A stretch of DNA of 64,000 nucleotides from Delphinapterus leucas (GCF_002288925.2 NW_022098024.1:250037-314036), one strand, 5' to 3'; shown: positions 46,591 to 57,047, counted from the first letter of the stretch. Program-made: numbers and translations. The notes: a model not told the origin generated them from the letters alone.

Positions 46591-47269
46591 CCATTTTTGA
46601 CTATCATCTAGAATGGATATATCTTCCTGTGAACTAGTATCCTTTATCGGACATTGGCTTGACTTCTGCCTTGGACTCAAGGAGAATATATGTATTTTTC
46701 CCAGTATGCCTGGAAATGAGGCACATAAAAGAAAGATGCCAGTTCCATCCTATTAAAAGGTAATAATAGTAATAATGATGATGATGCTAATGTAGCAGAC
46801 ACTGCCTCATCCAACCCAGGCCCTAGGATCTCCCTCTGTTTGTTCATACATTCTCTCCTTCCAACTCCACTCCTGCCCCCAATGTTGTCCTGTAACTCTG
46901 CCCTTAGGGTACTCCAGCTACCTTGCCTGCAAGTGTATAGAGCCAGAAGGTTCTATGATTTTGCATCCCATCTTTCCTCACCATTCTGGCCACGAGTTTT
47001 ATTCAGTGACTTGAGTGGTACAGGAGTATGAAAGGTGGGAAGCACGGCAAATCTGAGATATAATTTACTCTCTGGTCTTTTTCTGCAGGACTAGGTGATA
47101 GCTGGGGTTTTTTCCTGAAAGTGCACCTTAGTTTGGCTCCTTTCCCTTCCCTGTCCTGCATCTCCCACTCCCTTTCGATTTTCTCCTGGGGGCACACATC
47201 CTCTTTTCATGGTCTGCTTCTGAAGAACCCTACCTACGACAACCACCAGCTTTCAATTAAGCACTGACT
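46591..47269. other. unique sequence, short trinucleotide tract
   Basis: No gene recognised. A decayed trinucleotide run (taataatagtaataatgatg and onward) lies at 46761-46789. Confidence 0.4.
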
Positions 47270-47450
47270 GCTGCCCAGTCACATTAAAATATTTAATTCT
47301 CACCAAAAAAACCTTTGCAGTAGATATCATTAACCCTGCACTACAGAAGAACACATTAAACAATTTCCCCAAATAGCTAATAAATATTCCAGCCCAGATT
47401 TGAACACAGATTCATGCAACTATTAAGACCTGTTCTCTGAACATGTGACA
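47270..47450 (-). mobile_element. MIR SINE
   Basis: 'atttaattctcaccaaaaaa', 'aacaatttccccaaatagct' and 'cagcccagatttgaacacag' follow the reversed MIR core with drift. Confidence 0.72.
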
Positions 47451-47499
47451 TATGCCTCTCAGTAGAAAAAGTCTGATATTGAGAGTCAATAGTTTTATT

Positions 47500-47640
47500 A
47501 TAAAATAGTAGCTAAGGAACTGATTTACCAGTCAAGAACATCTGGATTCACACCACTCTTTTTACTTGGTGTGTGAATTTGGGCAAGTTGCTAACTTTTC
47601 CTAAACATTAGTTTCTTTTTTTTATAAAAACAGGGAAACT
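47500..47640 (+). mobile_element. MIR SINE, 5' half
   Basis: 'agtcaagaacatctggattc', 'tgtgaatttgggcaagttgc' and 'taaacattagtttctttttt' are the first half of a MIR on +. Confidence 0.75.
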
Positions 47641-47714
47641 AATATCTGCCCTCTTTATCCTTATCTTTTAAAAATTAGGGTAGGATAATATGATGAAGGT
47701 GAGAATGGCTTTGG

Positions 47715-47965
47715 AGTTGTAAGGTAGTATTAGAGGAAAGAACGTGAACTTTGGATTCGGATTTGATGGTTGATTTGACAACTAACTAGCAGTGTGGTCT
47801 TGGGAAAAATATTCACCCCTGTGAGCAATGGTTGCTTCTAAAAAATGGGGATAACCATGCCTTCTTCATAAAGGTGTTAAGATTAGTTGGGCTGGGCTGC
47901 TCTGTAAATTGCTATGAAAGTCAGCTATGTCCAAGGTCTAGCCCAGGGTAGTTCTTTGATAACTG
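47715..47965 (+). mobile_element. MIR SINE
   Basis: 'gaaagaacgtgaactttgga', 'ctaactagcagtgtggtctt', 'cttctaaaaaatggggataa' and 'ctagcccagggtagttcttt' follow MIR from 5' to tail. Confidence 0.85.
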
Positions 47966-48082
47966 TTAGCCAGACCCCCTTTTTTCTTTACTTTTCTTCT
48001 TCAAGTAGGTGACTGGACTCAGAAATAACCTAGAATTTTCACTTTTTTTTTTCTGTTTGCTCATAGAAGGAGCATGTCTTTG

Positions 48083-48084
<2 letters not shown>

Positions 48085-48128
<44 letters not shown>
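48085..48128. repeat. (GT)n microsatellite, 22 units
   Basis: An uninterrupted 44-base GT run, long enough to be length-polymorphic. It shows no SINE flank, unlike the (GT)n at 36753. Confidence 0.95.
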
Positions 48129-48130
<2 letters not shown>

Positions 48131-48382
48131 ATACAAGCGCATATTTTGATTAAGCTTTTCTTTGCTTTTATCACTTGATACACTTTCATTTTTTGCCATC
48201 TTTTCATGTATATTTTATTCCCAATCTGTGTCAGAAATCTTATGCAAATATCTTGTTTGTTTCTATTTTCTTCCTTTATCTACCCAGCTCTGCACTTTTA
48301 TGGAGATTATTTTTCTCTTACTGACTTCTTTTAATTGTTATGTGTTTTAAATCAAGCACTATGAAAAGAAAATGTGTGTTCA

Positions 48383-48434
48383 GTGTGTGTGTGTTTTCAG
48401 AGTGTGTGTGTATGTGTGTGTGTGTGTGTGTGTG
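48383..48434. repeat. interrupted (GT)n microsatellite
   Basis: GT runs at 48383-48394 and 48402-48434 are split by 'tttcaga' and one 'ta' unit. It lies 255 bases from the longer GT run. Confidence 0.9.
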
Positions 48435-48564
48435 GTTCCCAGTGGCAGGGGCTCTGGGACAGGCTCACGGTAGGATACTGCACATTTGAGTATCAGTCCC
48501 CAGTGACTGAGGCTTGCTCCCTGGGAAGTATCATAAACACTCAGAAAGAGTGACCTGAAAGACC

Positions 48565-48675
48565 ATTTGAGTTTCCCATTTACAAATGGGAAAGTTGAGA
48601 GCAGGGGAATGGTTCATTCAGTACTAGAGCCCAGGACCTATTATTTCTGATCCAAAGCTTTTTCACCACACTTTT
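48565..48675 (-). mobile_element. MIR-type SINE, degraded
   Basis: 'cccatttacaaatgggaaag' and 'gtactagagcccaggaccta' followed by 'aaagctttttcaccaca' read as a reversed MIR-type core. Confidence 0.55.
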
Positions 48676-48763
48676 GAGAAGAGTTAGAGATATACAGTAC
48701 CTGTAGAAAGGATTTAATATATATTGACACTTGTTATTCAGAGTATACTTGTAAAATTTGTTT

Positions 48764-48834
48764 CTTCTGTCCTCTTGCCAGCTGTTCAGGCTTCTGTCCT
48801 CTTGCCAGCTGTTCAGCTGTTCAGGCTGATACCG
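48764..48834. repeat. 27-bp tandem duplication
   Basis: The unit beginning 'cttctgtcctcttgccagct' and ending 'gttcagg' occurs at 48764-48790 and begins again at 48791. A partial third repeat of the gttcag word follows ('gttcagctgttcagg'). It looks like recent slippage. Confidence 0.8.
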
Positions 48835-48914
48835 TTTTGGTTCAGTTAAAATCCAGTCCTTTTGCAGTTCCTGACATTGCCAGTTTTGTTAAAGATTAGG
48901 CAGACTCAGAAGAG

Positions 48915-49125
48915 AGTTAGAGTGGCTTTGAATTATAACTATGCCTATTACTGGGTGCACAAACTTAGAAGGTTATTTCATCTCCCAGTTTCTTCATCAG
49001 TAGATTCAGAATGATAATATGTCTTAAAGAGTTGTTGAGAAGATGAGATTTTATAATATAGGTAAATGGCCTAATCTAGAGCCACATGCATTAATTACTA
49101 ATAAATGGATCTTAGAACACTATGA
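48915..49125 (+). mobile_element. MIR SINE
   Basis: 'gagttagagtggctttgaat', 'tctcccagtttcttcatcag', 'aaagagttgttgagaagatg' and 'taaatggcctaatctagagc' are the MIR order on +. Confidence 0.8.
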
Positions 49126-49380
49126 ATACTAAGCCTTTCTCTGAGTTACGGAATATATTTGGTTCTTTGTGGAAGTAAGGATGCATAAAATAAATTCCAG
49201 AGTAAGATGGGTTGTTTGGGGGAAGTTTTAGTGAAAAATTGCTATGTACTTCTTTCTTAGGTAAATAAGGTAAAAGAATATCAAAATGGGCTGATTTACC
49301 TTATAACAGTGATATCAAGATAATGGAAGGCCCCCTTCTCGATCTCCCTACCTTCTGCAGGAGTACAGCTAATATTAGAC
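49126..49380. other. unique spacer
   Basis: No gene or repeat recognised. Confidence 0.4.
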
Positions 49381-49394
49381 AGTGTTCATGTTTT

Positions 49395-49683
49395 AGGAAC
49401 AGACTCACAGACAGAAAACAAACATGTTTACCAAAGGGGAAAGAAGATGGGGGAGGGATAAATTAGAAGCATGGGATTAGCAGATACAAACTACTCTATA
49501 TAAAATAGATAAACAACAAGGTCCTACTATATATATAGCACAGGGAACAATATTCAATATCCTATAATAAACCATAATGGAAACGAATATGAAAAAGAAT
49601 ATATGTATAACTGAATCTCTTTGGTGTATACCAGAAACTAACACAACATTGTAAATCAACTATACTTCAGTTAAAAAAAAGAA
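49395..49683 (+). mobile_element. L1 LINE, short 3' end with TSD
   Basis: 'agatacaaactactctatat', 'gtcctactatatatatagca', 'cagggaacaatattcaatat' and 'aactaacacaacattgtaaa' are an L1 3' UTR of the same kind as 37999-38389, here on +. It ends in A-rich 'aaaaaaaagaa'. Flanks agtgttcatgtttt (49381-49394) and agtgttcacatttt (49684-49697) match at 12 of 14. Confidence 0.93.
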
Positions 49684-49889
49684 AGTGTTCACATTTTGTT
49701 TCCTTTGCTCTTTTAGTCCTGGAGCTGCACGTGAGTTGGGGGGCGCTGTGAGAGGGTTATTCCTTGAAGAGTGTTACTTCTGTATATGTCACATTGAATT
49801 TGTGTGTCCCTGAGTCTCTGCACTCCAGCCACCCAAATGTATCCCAATACAAAACTTGAGACAAGAAACCCCCTACTTAGCGAAGATCT

Positions 49890-49984
49890 ATTTTGTGTTT
49901 GGTGCTTTTTATACACTGTTTTATTTAATTCTTACCACAGTTTTGTGTTAGAATTACCTGTACTTAACAGATGAAGAAGCTGAG
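49890..49984 (-). mobile_element. MIR SINE fragment
   Basis: 'ttttatttaattcttaccac' and 'acttaacagatgaagaagct' are a reversed MIR piece, apparently cut by the hAT element that follows. Confidence 0.7.
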
Positions 49985-50175
49985 ATCTGCAATATTTTTT
50001 GTAAGAGGACAAACGATAGACATCTGTGGCTTTGCAGGCTGCATACGTCCTGCCCAGGTCTGCTGTTGGAGTGTGCAAGTAGCCACAGACAACATGTAAA
50101 CAAATGTGTGTGGCCATGTTCCAATACAACTTTATTTTCAAAAGCAGATGGTGAGATGGATTTGGTTCATAGATT
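49985..50175 (+). mobile_element. hAT-type MITE, same family as 10980
   Basis: 'ttttttgtaagaggacaaac', 'tctgtggctttgcaggctgc', 'gtagccacagacaacatgta' and 'tccaatacaactttattttc' match the central part of the same family as 10980-11205, also on +. No clean TSD is visible, so both ends are eroded. Noncoding. Confidence 0.75.
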
Positions 50176-51149
50176 GAAGTGATTATGAGGTAAAACCACT
50201 ATTTGAAATGAGTTTTGTCTCCCTTCAGAGCATATATACTCTGCATTAATATCTACTCTCTCCCAGCAGGTTTTGAGATTAGAAAGAAACCCAAATGTAT
50301 CCTGCTAGATGGAAGTTCTGTTTCCAAAGTCCACAGCTTATAAACTGGCACAACAGCTAACTCAGGAGGAATTCCTTGAATTAGAGGCTTCGTGTCTGGA
50401 AAGAAATGTCTGTCCCTCAGACAGGCCTTGCATGTTTGGTCCAATTTCATGAGGACAGGCATGACACCAATGGGCCAGATGTGCTCTGATTGGGCCTTGG
50501 CACTCTCTAGCTTGGACCGTGAACCATGTCGACGCTTTGGGTTTACATTCAGGGTTCCAGAAGGGCTTCTCTCTGAATCACTCTAAATTCACCTCCAAGT
50601 AGGTGAAGATCCTAATATTACCCAAAGGTGAAGAAAGAACCTAAATCAGGACCAAGAGCAAGTAAAGAGGAATCTGAATGTGGCCAATGCCTCTCAGTAA
50701 AGCTACACTCCATTGGCTTTGAAAAATAGCCCATTTATCTTCAATTTCAGTGTGCAGAAAAATGATGAAGCAATGTGACCCCATACCATAAATCCAGCAC
50801 ACATAAACACTCCCTGTATAATTAGTTGCTGCTCTAAATTGTTCTTCTCTAAGGGAAATGAACGGTCGGTTCTATCTGTCACCCAGGGGAGACATGAAAC
50901 AGCCACAGAGTAAGACCATTCTTGGTGATCTCAGCCTTCAAAGAATAGAAAGCTTGGGTTTCTAGTTTAATGAATGTGCTATCAGAGCACCTGTAATAAA
51001 GCACAGCATAGTGATGGAAAGAACCCTACCATTTATAATTCATCAACATGAATTTGCCCCCCAGAAAGGGTGGGAGAAAAGATCCTGGAATTCCAAATTA
51101 GAACACCTGGTTGCTGTTTTCATGTAGGACCTTGGGCAATTGTAGAGGG
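50176..51149. other. unique sequence, no gene recognised
   Basis: No repeat recognised. Frames of 64-69 codons overlap on both strands at 50253-50586, in a locally GC-richer region. An exon cannot be shown or excluded. Confidence 0.35.
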
Positions 51150-51250
51150 AAGAGTTCTGGGCCTGGAGCCAGAAGACTTGCTTTAAAGTTCCAGCTCTCA
51201 CAATTATCATCTGGTGGACCTGTGCAAAGTCACTTCCTGTGGCACAGATG
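51150..51250 (+). mobile_element. MIR SINE fragment
   Basis: 'agttctgggcctggagccag', 'aagacttgctttaaagttcc' and 'acctgtgcaaagtcacttcc' are the 5' half of a MIR on +. Confidence 0.8.
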
Positions 51251-51294
51251 GCTCTGTGTTCATTCAAAGTGATTCTCTGCTCTTCCTAAATACA

Positions 51295-51610
51295 ATTAGG
51301 CTGTGTTTCCTAGGCTCATTACAGTCAGTTTGGCCATGTGGCTGAGTTCTAGTTAATGGAATGCGGGTGGAAGGAAAGAAGGCCACTTCCAAGCCTCGAC
51401 TATAGAAACCTCCCTTCATTCTCTCTCCTTTTCCTCATGTAGGCCAAGTACAGGGGATCTTTCTAGGGACACCAAGAGGCTGACAGAGAACCCTGGCTTC
51501 CTGAGTGGAGCCAAGATCATTTCTATCTCCCTCCTCTGCCCACCCGCCTCAGCCTGCCAACAGGACTTTAAATAAGTGGGTAAAACCACTGAGATTCCAG
51601 GATTTATCTA
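51295..51610 (+). mobile_element. probable MaLR-type LTR
   Basis: 'ttggccatgtggctgagttc' followed by 'tagttaatggaatgcgggtg' and 'gaaggccacttccaagcctc' is a MaLR-like 5' part. The later half ('gtaaaaccactgagattcca') fits its 3' end loosely. Assignment is tentative. Confidence 0.5.
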
Positions 51611-51639
51611 TTAGATAAATGTCTTAGCATCTTAATTAC

Positions 51640-51830
51640 AATGGTGATAAGAACAGCTAATATCTGAGCCCTTACATTAAGATAGGCATTGAGATCCCAT
51701 GAACTATCTCTTCTGGTCTTCAGAACAGCAACTTTGTAAGTTTATTGATGTTCCTATTTCAGATTTGAAGCTGAGACATACAGAGCTAAGATACCTTGTC
51801 TGGTCTCATACAGTTAATGTGTGGTAGAGC
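51640..51830 (-). mobile_element. MIR SINE
   Basis: 'agaacagctaatatctgagc', 'cagatttgaagctgagacat', 'tggtctcatacagttaatgt' and 'gtggtagagcagtgac' follow the reversed MIR order. Confidence 0.8.
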
Positions 51831-51837
51831 AGTGACT

Positions 51838-51990
51838 TGCTTGAAACCTTAGTTTCCTCTGCATAATAAAGATGGCAATCTCTGCCCCATTTACCAAAAA
51901 TGTTATCACGTGTGTCACATGACTTAGGTGGCAAAAAGGCACTTGGAAGCCTAAAAGCATCACATAAATGTCAGATGTTATTATTATCGA
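51838..51990 (+). mobile_element. MIR SINE, 3' half
   Basis: 'ttgaaaccttagtttcctct', 'aataaagatggcaatctctg' and 'aaaaggcacttggaagccta' are MIR 3' words on +, head to head with the preceding MIR. Confidence 0.65.
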
Positions 51991-52332
51991 TCTCTTGGAG
52001 CCTCAGTTTTCATAACTATAACATTTGTTTTACTTAATCACTGTTTTTAACACAGTAACATGATGTTCCACAGAGGCGGGGGATGGCGACAATCTAACAT
52101 TCCTTGTCATGTGTGCAAGACAGAGTAGGGAGCATGAGAGGTGAGTATAAGCAGAAAGATGAAGCAGGAAGAGGTATTTGTAAGGATTCTTCTCTTATCT
52201 TGTCCTCTTCTCCTCTATTCCCTCCAACTAACTATTTCCTCTGGTCTGTAATTAGGCATGTTATTACTTACTAGTACATGACATCCTAAATATCCTTGAC
52301 ATTTCTCAAGTGGCTGATATAATACATACAGA
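51991..52332. other. unique spacer
   Basis: No gene or repeat recognised. Confidence 0.4.
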
Positions 52333-52580
52333 AGTCCAGATCATAGGACTTAAAAGAAACGGGAAAATTTGGCTTTTATGAATTTTCATTTAAAGAAAAT
52401 ATAAAAATTGTTATAGCACATGCTAGTTGATACTGATATTCAATTCTGATATAATTCTCAGTCCAGGCCAGATCTCAGGACATAAAGAAATGGGAAAAAT
52501 CAGGTTTTACGGTTTTTCCTTTAGAAAAAAAGTAAGTCATTATACCACATACCAATTGACTCTGAAGTTTAATTCAAACT
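52333..52580. repeat. diverged tandem duplication, period about 128
   Basis: Copy 1 starts 'gtccagatcataggacttaa' at 52333 and copy 2 'gtccaggccagatctcagga' at 52461. Matching landmarks follow in the same order: 'agaaacgggaaaattt' versus 'agaaatgggaaaaatc', 'ttttcatttaaagaaaa' versus 'tttcctttagaaaaaaa', 'ttatagcacatgctagttga' versus 'ttataccacataccaattga', and 'attcaattctgata' versus 'tttaattcaaactt'. The copies are old. A possible partial third copy of the last words is near 52637-52652. Confidence 0.8.
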
Positions 52581-53149
52581 TAGAAGGGAGAAATTCATGA
52601 CAGATTATTGAAGTACATTTTTAGTATGTCTGTCATCTAAGTTTTAATTCAAACATCACAAGCTATAGGGCTCCAATATGTTTCTGACTTGCAGAAGTGT
52701 TTTGCCTAACTTAAAGAGTGACATTCATGGAGTGTTAAATTGGTATCAGGAAATTTCTTAGACACACACAATCTGTATCTGCTTGGCAATAAGAAAGATC
52801 TAGAAACTTTGAGGCTATGTTCCTGCATGACAGCAATTGTTTGGAACTGAAGAGTGCTGTATATCTAGATAGGCCCTGCACTATATCTGCCTGGCCACAG
52901 TCTTTGCCACTCCCTATTGCCTCTCAACATGGTAGCCAAGTGCCAGTTCCCACTTAACCCCATCCATCTTGACTGTTTGCCTCATTTACACTGATTTTAT
53001 GCTTCTTGTACTGAATCTGCTACCTGTGCTTTAGAATATAGCTTCTCTGGGAAGACAATATTTAGCGCTAATGAAATTGCACCCTCCTCTCTGTTGCTTC
53101 TGGAGCAGAGAGAATGTACTAGTTCTGGTTATTGAGTAAGGCAAGCTTT
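52581..53149. other. no gene; possible L2 traces
   Basis: Unique in the first part. From about 52880 the wording ('tctttgccactccctattgc') drifts toward L2-like text but is too weak to call. Confidence 0.35.
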
Positions 53150-53395
53150 CCAATGTTTGTTCAGGTACTCTGCATTTTGCATGAAAATCCTCCCTTACCA
53201 TCCCTTCTCTACTTGAATGTCCTCTATCATTCACAATCACCTATAGTGTCACCTCCTCCAGGAAATCTTCCATAACATTAACCACCTGAACACGCTGGGT
53301 TGGTTTTCCTTTATATGTTTTTACATAGGACTACCTGCTCATTTCTGTCAAAGGGCTTAGCGCAATTGTTGATTTACCTGTTTACCTATCTCACT
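53150..53395 (+). mobile_element. L2 LINE fragment
   Basis: 'tagtgtcacctcctccagga', 'aatcttccataacattaacc' and 'agcgcaattgttgatttacc' are in L2 3' order. Confidence 0.75.
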
Positions 53396-53800
53396 GAAAC
53401 ATAAACTTGGAAGACTTACCACCCTTTCTGAATATGTCATGTTCTATCCAGTCACCATGCCTTTGCATATGCTGTTTTCTCTTCCTGGAATGCCCTCTCC
53501 CATCTACAGCACTATCCTTAGCACAGGTAAAATCTACTCACCTTTTAGGTCTTCTCAAGCAGTGCCTTTTCAGTGAAACCTTCCATGGAATCTTTACACT
53601 GGCTTGGTTCCCCTAACCAGCACTCCCATAATGCAATTCTAGACCATAATACCTATCACAAGGTACTCTGCCTCTCACACCAGATTCTCATCTCCTTGAC
53701 ATGAGAAAGATCCTTGAGGGAAAGGGAGTCTTTATTCTCCATAACTTTAGCATTAAGTAGTATACCTGGCACATAATATTGATATAAAGATGTTATATAT
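53396..53800 (+). mobile_element. L2 LINE, 3' end
   Basis: 'catatgctgttttctcttcc', 'tggaatgccctctcccatct', 'aaaccttccatggaatcttt', 'atctccttgacatgagaaag' and 'agtatacctggcacataata' are a well-preserved L2 3' end, adjacent to another L2 fragment. Confidence 0.88.
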
Positions 53801-54639
53801 ACGTGTGTGGAAGGAAGGAAAAAAGGAAGGAATTTCTTTGTGACAAGGAAGGCTCTTATCCAAGTTCTTAGTGCTGTTCTCTACCCTCGTCTCTTTCATT
53901 CCAAATCCAGTTGGGCTACTGCTAACTTCTCATTGAATACCACTGATATGATCTGGCCTGGGTTGCTTTCTCTACTGCTTAGTAATTTTTTAAATGAAAC
54001 CATCATGCAGTGTCTTATTTTGTCAGACAACATCTCAGTGGCTTTCCTTATTGTTTGAGTCTCCCTATCTTAGAAAAGTCCTAGGTAAATGTCTATAGTT
54101 CTGTAGTGTAACTTAGTGTTAGTTATTCTTCCTATTCTCCAGGCTCTATCATCACCTGTGTCTTTTACCAGAATGGTCTCTGCAATCATTAAGGCTCTTT
54201 TGGAAGTAAGTGACAAAAATCCATCTTGAACAGTTTGAGAAAAGAAAAAAAAAGCATGAGGTGTTTGTTTGCCCAGATATCATACAGCACAACTATGTCA
54301 TAGAGAGGACAAATTTGCAACTTAAGGGACAATTGCACTCAAAAACTTTGGGGTCATCATGACTACCTCTTACCTTAATTTCTTCATCTAACAGCTCTAG
54401 CTAATCAACTTGATTCATTGCGTCTTAAGTCCAAAAATTCTAGGAAAGAGCCAGAATTGGTAGTTTGATTATGGTTTCTCTTCCTTGGATCCACCAACTC
54501 CAGCTGGGAGAAAATCACACATTTCATAAAGTGTCTACTTCTGCAGTTACCATGCAGGGAGTGGAGAAAGGGTCAGAAGAGGAGGGGCAGGTCAGGCAAA
54601 CAGTATGTCCATTTAATTCCGTGACTAGATATTTGGGAA
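53801..54639. other. no gene recognised; possible old repeat near 54190
   Basis: Mostly unique. The segment 54185-54300 recalls the repeat at 25266. An 83-codon frame at 53807-54058 has no known features. Confidence 0.35.
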
Positions 54640-55388
54640 TTGGCATCCATTTACCTTACAGTCATTTATTGAATATCTCCCATGTCTAGATACAAAAAAT
54701 GCAGCAATGAATAAACTAGATAAAATCATTCCTATCTTATAATGGACAGTTTTCCATTCATCAAAAAATATTTTCCGGGCACCTGCTGTATACAAAGGCT
54801 GTACTAGGAACTATGGTGAGGTGAAAGTGAAAGATGCCAAGATATACATATAGTCTCAGCTTTCACAAAGCTTTCAAACTGAATGGGAAATAGGATGTTT
54901 GAACAAGCAAATGTTACACAAGACTGGTCAGTCCATTCATTTTAGCAGACATTCACTGAGAATGCAGTACATGCCATTGTGTTAGGCACTGAGGATATGA
55001 AGATGGATGAGAAACTGTTGTGGTTATTAAGATGTTCATAGGCTAGAACAAGGACTCTGAGATATAAACAGTTAATTCCAACCAAGGATAATTCAATATT
55101 TTTTGACAGAGCTGTATGAGAAAGAAGATATCTTTACGAAGCAAAATGTTTTAGAAGAATCCAGGAGAAACCGTACAGGTGGCAGAAAAGCTTAAACAGA
55201 AAGAATAAATCTAATCCCAATGGAAGTAGCTGGAGCAAAAATGCAGAGGCAGGAGGGAACAGAATAGAGTTTATAAATGGTGACAACCAGGCAGGAATTT
55301 TAAAAGAGATGCAGGGCATAAACCTGGAAATGCAGGTGGGACCAAATTATAGCATCTTAATGAGTTCAGAGATTTTTGCTTAATGATG
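54640..55388 (+). repeat. old interspersed repeat, family not named
   Basis: 'attgtgttaggcactgagga', 'aatgcagaggcaggagggaa' and 'ttaatgagttcagagattttt' follow the order of the same old repeat as 17550. Two overlapping starts (54660 and 54930) suggest two copies or an internal repeat. Confidence 0.45.
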
Positions 55389-55433
55389 AGAAGTCATTGA
55401 ATGTTTTTAAACATTCAGAAGTCATTGAATGTT
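55389..55433. repeat. 17-bp direct repeat with a short palindrome between
   Basis: agaagtcattgaatgtt occurs at 55389-55405 and 55417-55433. The spacer tttaaacattc makes a partial palindrome with the flanking gaatgttt. The second copy ends where the LTR begins. Confidence 0.85.
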
Positions 55434-55434
55434 C

Positions 55435-55962
55435 TGGGGCTCAGGGTGGACTCCCCCAAAATATGCTACAACAGTGTATTGATTATTTCGATTTAAAGTT
55501 ACTTAAAAAATGGCCAACGCAAAAGGGATGTTCCGACCCTCCCTGAAGGCAGGAAAGAAATCTCTCATGTGAAAGGTGTACTCCCTGCATCTGGAGGTAG
55601 AAGGACACTCTTATTGAGAGAGACAGGGAATTCAGTCCAAAAAACCTGCGTAAACAGACCTTGTTACTTTAATTTACTACCCCAAACCCAAACTCTGTTT
55701 AGATTCATCACTAATTGAGCACCCAAAACCCAAGTTTCTTTGTCCTGTCAGTTCCTCACAAATGTATCATGTCTCTGCCTAAAAAGTATAAAAGCTGTCT
55801 GCTTTTGGCCACTTCTCAGGTCCTATTTCTATGAGACCTCCATGTGCACAAATTGAAATTTGTTTCTTTTTTTTCTGTTACTCTGTCTTATGTTAATTTT
55901 ATTATTAGTTCAGCCAGAAGAATTTAAGAGGGGTAGAGGGGAAAATTCCCCCCTCCCTGACA
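55435..55962 (+). mobile_element. solo retroviral-type LTR with TATA box
   Basis: The block starts with TG and ends in CA ('ccctccctgaca'). It has a TATA box tataaaa at 55787-55793 followed by 'cttctcaggtcctatttcta' and the R/U5-like 'ttctgttactctgtcttatg'. I recognise the wording as an endogenous-retrovirus LTR of the ERV1 type, without a family name. No gag, pol or env sequence lies beside it, so it is a solo LTR. It could hold a weak promoter, which is inference. Confidence 0.68.
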
Positions 55963-56015
55963 ACAGGCAGTACCTTGATGAAAATACATTTTACGTGTTT
56001 AAATAAAAAGATGTG

Positions 56016-56358
56016 TGGGCTTCCCTGGTGGCGCAGTGGTTAAGAACCTGCCTGCCAATGCAGGGGACACGGGTTCGATCCCTGGTCCGGGAAGATCCCA
56101 CATGCCGCGGAGCAACTAAGCCCGTGTGCCACAACTACTGAGCCTGTGCTCTAGAGCCTGTGAGCCACAACTACTGAGTCCACATGCCACAACTACTGAA
56201 GCCCATGCACGTAGAGCTTTTGCTCCAGAACAAGAGAAGCCCCTGCAATGAGAAGCCTGTGCACCGCAACAAAGAGCAGCCCCTGCTCGCCGCAACTAAA
56301 GCCCGCGTGCAGCAACGAAGACCCAACACAGCCAAAAATAAATAAATAAATAACTAAG
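56016..56358 (+). mobile_element. CHR SINE, long form, with intact B box
   Basis: At about 343 bases it is longer than the other CHR copies. The tRNA-like head has an A box tggcgcagtgg (56029-56039) and a B box ggttcgatccc (56072-56082), which fits the pol III consensus better than the other copies (ggttcgtg-type). The body repeats 'cacaactactga' three times, and the tail is (AAAT)n. TSD aaagatgtg is at 56007-56015 and 56359-56367. Confidence 0.95.
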
Positions 56359-56529
56359 AAAGATGTGCTACTTCTTGGATTCCTGCTGGTGGAGCAGGTG
56401 GGGTACCATTTGGGGGGTGGGAAGAGACAAAGGGTCTGTTTAAAAACTACTGTGATTGAGATTATTTTCTCCTTTAATTTCTTTTACATTTCATAGCTTT
56501 TGAGGGATTTAACTTATATTGCAGCTCTC

Positions 56530-56690
56530 TGTCATCATCTTTCCAACTAAACAGCAAACTCTTTGAAAATAAGGGGTGTTGTTCATTTTGCATCCTCTGG
56601 AGCCTCACACAGAGCCCCATTTAAAGTAGGTTCTAAATAAAAATGGATACGAAACTGGTGGATGGATGAATGAATGAAAAAAATAAATAG
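56530..56690 (+). mobile_element. L2 LINE, 3' tail
   Basis: 'aaactctttgaaaataaggg', 'gcatcctctggagcctcaca' and 'aggttctaaataaaaatgga' are the L2 3' end. Confidence 0.75.
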
Positions 56691-56789
56691 CTTCAAGAGA
56701 GGAACTTAAATATTTTATACCCTGAGTGCCCCTAGCATTTGTTCACATCTTGACTATCATATGGAGACAACACATTGTGATGCAAATCT

Positions 56790-56995
56790 TGACTGTTACT
56801 TTCTAAATGTGTGAACTTGTGTAAGTTTCTCTGTTTCGCAAGCCTCTAATTATTCTTTTTTCCTGCTGAAATGAGGCTAATAATTTTTACTATCTCACAG
56901 TGGTGGTGTGAAGATGAAAAGGAACACTGTAGGTAAAGCACTTAGCTTGTTACTAGCACAAAGTGAGAACTCATTAAATGGTATGGCTTAATATG
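56790..56995 (+). mobile_element. MIR SINE
   Basis: 'tgactgttactttctaaatg', 'tgaacttgtgtaagtttctc', 'tcacagtggtggtgtgaaga' and 'aaagcacttagcttgttact' follow MIR on +. Confidence 0.82.
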
Positions 56996-57047
56996 TTGTC
57001 AAGAGCCTACTAGTGATAGGGTCAGAAACAGCAACCTTTCCTCATTC

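Noticed and set aside
55435..55962. A full endogenous retrovirus.
   Set aside because: Only an LTR is present; no internal retroviral sequence or second LTR was seen on either side.
56016..56090. A tRNA gene at the SINE head.
   Set aside because: A and B box words are present, but the cloverleaf arms do not close and the sequence continues into a CHR body with a TSD.
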